Below, in pieces: positions 61,555 to 64,000 of a DNA stretch of 64,000 bases. Within the stretch, counting starts at the first letter, position 1. Every line of letters begins with the position of its first letter. The notes under the pieces were generated by a model. That model saw only the letters and a program-made list of their open reading frames with translations, did no database searches and had not been told where the DNA came from. The stretch is taken from assembly GCA_963734015.1 (NCBI GenBank), contig CAVTFG010000013.1:62001-126000 (forward strand), in the 5' to 3' direction. The position numbers were made by a program, and so were the translations under genes. The DNA comes from JALZKA01 sp963734015 (GTDB taxonomy: Bacteria > Actinomycetota > Thermoleophilia > Solirubrobacterales > 70-9).

Positions 61555-62460
61555 ATGGCGAAGGAGCGGCGTTCGCTCGCCGGCAAGGTAGTTGCGATCA
61601 CGGGCGGGGCCCGGGGGATCGGCGAGGCGACCGCGAGGGCGATCGTGGCGAAGGGCGGCAAGGTCGCGATCGGCGATCTCGACTCAGAGCTCGCGCAGAA
61701 GACCGCCGCAGCGCTCGGCGGCGCGACGATCGCGCTCGAGCTGGACGTGACCCGCCGCCAGTCGTTCGAGGATTTCCTCTCCCAGGTCGAGGAGCGGCTC
61801 GGGCCGGTCGACGTGATCGTCAACAACGCCGGGATCATGCCCGTCGGCCCGTTCGTCGAGGAGGACGACGCTACCGCCCGGCGGATGGTCGACATCAACC
61901 TGCACGGCGTGATCTTCGGGACGAAGCTGGCGATCCCGGGCATGGTCCGGCGCGGCTCCGGCCACATCGTGAACATCGCATCCACGGCCGGGAAGGGCGG
62001 CTTCCCGGGGGGCGCCACGTACTGCGCCACGAAGCACGCCGTCGTCGGGCTCTCGGAGGCGGTGCGCGCCGAGCTACGCGACACCGGCGTCGAGGTCTCG
62101 GTCGTGATGCCGGCGGTGGTCAACACCGAGCTCGGCTCCGGCCTGGTCGAGGCCCGTGGGGTAAAGGTCTCCGAGCCGTCCGACGTCGCCGATGCGATCG
62201 TCGACGCTGTGGAGGCGCCGAAGTTCGACGTCTGGGTGCCCAAGCTGACCGGCGCGATCTCCAGGGTGATGACGTTGCTCCCGCGCTCCGGGCGCGAGGC
62301 CATCGCCCGCGCACTCAAGGCCGACCAGGTACTGGCCGGCGCGGATGCGAACGTCCGGGCCGCGTACGAGGAGCGCGCCGCCCGCTCGGAGCCAGGCCTG
62401 GAGCCCGACGACGTCGGCGCAGCCGCCGACGCCGCCGAGGCGGAGAAGGTCGAGAGCTAA
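61555..62460 (+). CDS. short-chain dehydrogenase/reductase
   Basis: A 301-residue classical SDR from ATG 61555 with GAGAGGAG ribosome-binding site. Residues 13-22 hold the TGGARGIG loop, NNAG follows, and ATYCATKHAV gives the Tyr-x3-Lys pair. Length beyond 260 is due to a C-terminal acidic, Ala-rich tail. The PKLTGAISRVMTLLPRSGREAIARAL region resembles fatty-acyl/steroid SDRs of Actinobacteria. The substrate is unknown. Confidence 0.9.
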   Translation: MAKERRSLAGKVVAITGGARGIGEATARAIVAKGGKVAIGDLDSELAQKTAAALGGATIALELDVTRRQSFEDFLSQVEERLGPVDVIVNNAGIMPVGPFVEEDDATARRMVDINLHGVIFGTKLAIPGMVRRGSGHIVNIASTAGKGGFPGGATYCATKHAVVGLSEAVRAELRDTGVEVSVVMPAVVNTELGSGLVEARGVKVSEPSDVADAIVDAVEAPKFDVWVPKLTGAISRVMTLLPRSGREAIARALKADQVLAGADANVRAAYEERAARSEPGLEPDDVGAAADAAEAEKVES

Positions 62461-62553
62461 CCGCGGCTCATGGCGTGCAGGAAACGGTCGCCATTGCCTA
62501 GATGGCCAGGGACGTGGGCGCTCAGGTGATCCGGTCACATCGGTGGAGCGCGG

Positions 62554-63360
62554 TCATTCTCCTTGCGCCATGGCACTGAGCTCGCCAAGCCGCGCCGCGC
62601 TTCTGGCGTCCATTGGCACGAAGGTCTCGATCGCTAGGTTTGCCGCCGAGACCTCCAGCGGCGCCCCGAGGGTGGCGATCACGGTGAAGAGGCTGACCTC
62701 GCCGACCGGTGTGCGCAGGTCCAGCGACACGACGGGCTGAGTCGCCGGGCTGGTCGGTGGATCGTCCGGGAGATACGCCTCCACATCCTCGATCAGCTCG
62801 CGGAGCGCCGGGTCGGCGTCCTCGCGGCTCTTTCGCCTCAGCTTCGTGATCAGGGGCGCGTTGCAGGCCGCGGTCATCGACGAGATCTTCGGCAGCCCGC
62901 CGGGGTGAATGCCGAGGCGGAGCATGTTGATCGGGGGCTCGAGGAGCTCCGGATCGACCCCGTCCCAGAGGAGCGACGCTGCCCGATTGGCCTCGATCAG
63001 GTTCCAGAGACCGTCGACGATCAACGCCGGGTTCGGCTCGTGGGCTTCCAGCAGCCGGCTGAGTGACTCGCGCAGCGGCCGCATCATCTCGCCGTCGTAC
63101 GCCTGCTCCAGATAGGGCGGAGCGAAGCCCCCAGCGAGCAGCAGGCGGTTGCGCTCGGCGATCGGTAGGTCGAGGTGCTGGGCCAGGTGGACGAGGAGCT
63201 GGCGACTCGGGCTGGACCGGCCGGTCTCGACGAAGCTCACGTGCTTGGTCGAGACGTTGGCGTCCAGGGACAGCTCGAGTTGGCTGAGGCCACGTCGCCT
63301 GCGCCAAAAGCGGATCAACTCGCCCGCGGTCTGGGGCTCCTGCTCGGTCTGGGCGACCAC
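62554..63360 (-). CDS. XRE-family regulator with MmyB-like ligand-binding domain
   Basis: A 268-residue protein from GTG 63360 with TAACGT 7 bases upstream. An N-terminal helix-turn-helix (FWRRRRGLSQLELSLDANVSTKHVSFVETGRSSPSRQLLVHLAQ) is followed by an MmyB-type PAS-like domain, with EAHEPNPALIVDGLWNLIEANRAASLLW. Many actinobacterial MmyB regulators bind fatty acids or similar ligands and control an adjacent enzyme gene. It is divergent from the SnoaL-like and hydrolase genes. Confidence 0.9.
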   Translation of the reverse strand: MVAQTEQEPQTAGELIRFWRRRRGLSQLELSLDANVSTKHVSFVETGRSSPSRQLLVHLAQHLDLPIAERNRLLLAGGFAPPYLEQAYDGEMMRPLRESLSRLLEAHEPNPALIVDGLWNLIEANRAASLLWDGVDPELLEPPINMLRLGIHPGGLPKISSMTAACNAPLITKLRRKSREDADPALRELIEDVEAYLPDDPPTSPATQPVVSLDLRTPVGEVSLFTVIATLGAPLEVSAANLAIETFVPMDARSAARLGELSAMAQGE

Positions 63361-63497
63361 CCGATCGACGTTAGCGGGGCGTCCGCTCAGGTTCCATTCC
63401 CCGGCGTGTGAGGCCGGCCGGCGTTACACGCGAGGTAATGGACTCGCGGCCGTTCTTCCGGGACCGTTCATGGCGAAGCAACCCAATGGAGGTTCGA

Positions 63498-63911
63498 ATG
63501 AACGTCAATGATCCGAACGAGCTCGCCGAGCGCTACACGGCGGTCTGGATGGAGCCGGATGGCGATCGCCGCCGCAAGGCGATCGCCGCTGTCTGGAGCG
63601 AGGATGCGATCCACATCCTCCAGCCCACGCAGGAGGTCTACGAGGCCGGCGCTGAGCGGGCCGTGAACCCGACCTGGCAGGTGCGCGGCCACGCCGAGCT
63701 CGAAGCCAGGGTGACCTCGGCCTACGAGGATTTTGTGGCGACCGGCCAGATGGCCTTTCGGACGCGGGGCGGCGCGAAGCGCCTCGGGGATGTGGTGACC
63801 TGGCGATGGGAAGGGGTCTCACCGGATGGCGAGGTGCTCGGCGCCGGCCTCGAGTTCGTGGTCCTCGCCGCCGACGGCCGGATCGCGACCGACTACCAGT
63901 TCGTCGAGTGA
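63498..63911 (+). CDS. SnoaL/NTF2-like protein
   Basis: A 137-residue protein from ATG 63498 with GGAGG ribosome-binding site; ATG 63486 is an alternative. ELAERYTAVWMEPDGDRRRKAIAAVWSEDAIHI and GEVLGAGLEFVVLAADGRIATDYQF are typical of the SnoaL/NTF2-like fold, a small cone-shaped barrel that binds or isomerises ligands. It is 5 bases from the hydrolase gene. Confidence 0.78.
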   Translation: MNVNDPNELAERYTAVWMEPDGDRRRKAIAAVWSEDAIHILQPTQEVYEAGAERAVNPTWQVRGHAELEARVTSAYEDFVATGQMAFRTRGGAKRLGDVVTWRWEGVSPDGEVLGAGLEFVVLAADGRIATDYQFVE

Positions 63912-63916
63912 GCGCG

Positions 63917-64000
63917 ATGACGACGGTTGATGCAAACGGCGTCACCCTCGGGGTCGAGCACTTCGGCGACGCGGCGGCGCCGCTCGTTCTGCTCGTGGGC
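63917..64000 (+). CDS. alpha/beta-hydrolase, N-terminal fragment (runs off window)
   Basis: ATG 63917 begins VDANGVTLGVEHFGDAAAPL then VLLVG, the first strands of an alpha/beta-hydrolase before its oxyanion-hole Gly. Only 28 codons lie in the window. It is in one unit with the SnoaL-like gene and probably regulated by the divergent XRE protein. Confidence 0.65.
   Translation, partial: MTTVDANGVTLGVEHFGDAAAPLVLLVG

Noticed and set aside
1..64000. CRISPR arrays and cas genes, and rRNA genes
   Set aside because: No evenly spaced short repeats, no cas-like proteins and no rRNA-like sequence were seen.

Overview
The window is high-GC (most codons end in G or C), gene-dense bacterial DNA with very short intergenic spaces and many 4-base GTGA/ATGA overlaps. 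The gene set (PafBC-type WYL regulator, AdnA-like helicase-nuclease, adjacent lhr and nei genes, DUF2342 metallopeptidase-like protein, CIRCE-controlled groESL, MmyB-type XRE regulator, many likely leaderless genes) points to an actinobacterium. The overall flavour suggests a deep lineage such as Thermoleophilia, but that placement is inference. No plasmid, phage, transposase or CRISPR signature was seen.

Layout. 1-9.2 kb: PAC2 protein, MOSC protein, AdnA-like helicase-nuclease, inositol monophosphatase-like phosphatase, DUF2342 protein, a basic coiled-coil protein with 11-residue repeats, Mrp ATPase, 7Fe ferredoxin. 9.2-18.6 kb: NDUFA9-like SDR coupled to a QueC-like PP-loop protein, groESL, ArsR/SRPBCC pair, clpP, methyltransferase, ASCH, PCMT and Crp-family genes. 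18.6-25.1 kb: nei and lhr, then a secreted beta-helix protein. 25.1-34.4 kb: one long minus-strand run from pafBC through an MBL hydrolase, a penicillin acylase-like hydrolase and a PPOX protein to rmlA-rmlD-rmlB-rmlC (dTDP-L-rhamnose). 34.5-37.7 kb: small proteins, YhaM-like nuclease, YihY membrane protein, a glyoxalase-like remnant and tRNA-Phe. 52-64 kb: DtxR-type regulator, small protein, aminotransferase, sucCD, HAD, sulfotransferase, RibD-like reductase, nucleotide-sugar dehydrogenase, SDR, XRE regulator, SnoaL-like protein and the start of an alpha/beta hydrolase.

The most striking structure is a 7.06-kb imperfect direct duplication, 37778-44840 and 44903-51965 (offset exactly 7125). 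Each copy carries seven intact genes: GT2 glycosyltransferase, MarR regulator, YceI, DUF192, Hrq1/MrfA-like helicase, FolP and HAD phosphatase. The copies differ mostly at silent sites, and divergence is uneven along the unit. Both are intact, so this is either a selected duplication or two strain haplotypes joined by assembly.

Two further patterns run through the window. A TAnnnT element sits 7-9 bases upstream of many start codons, which suggests leaderless transcription. A 44-base leader element (41/44 identical) lies just upstream of the starts of two unrelated genes. Six otherwise well-conserved genes carry eight apparent single-base indels. That many in such genes looks more like residual sequence error than biology, and it should be borne in mind wherever a gene is marked frameshifted.
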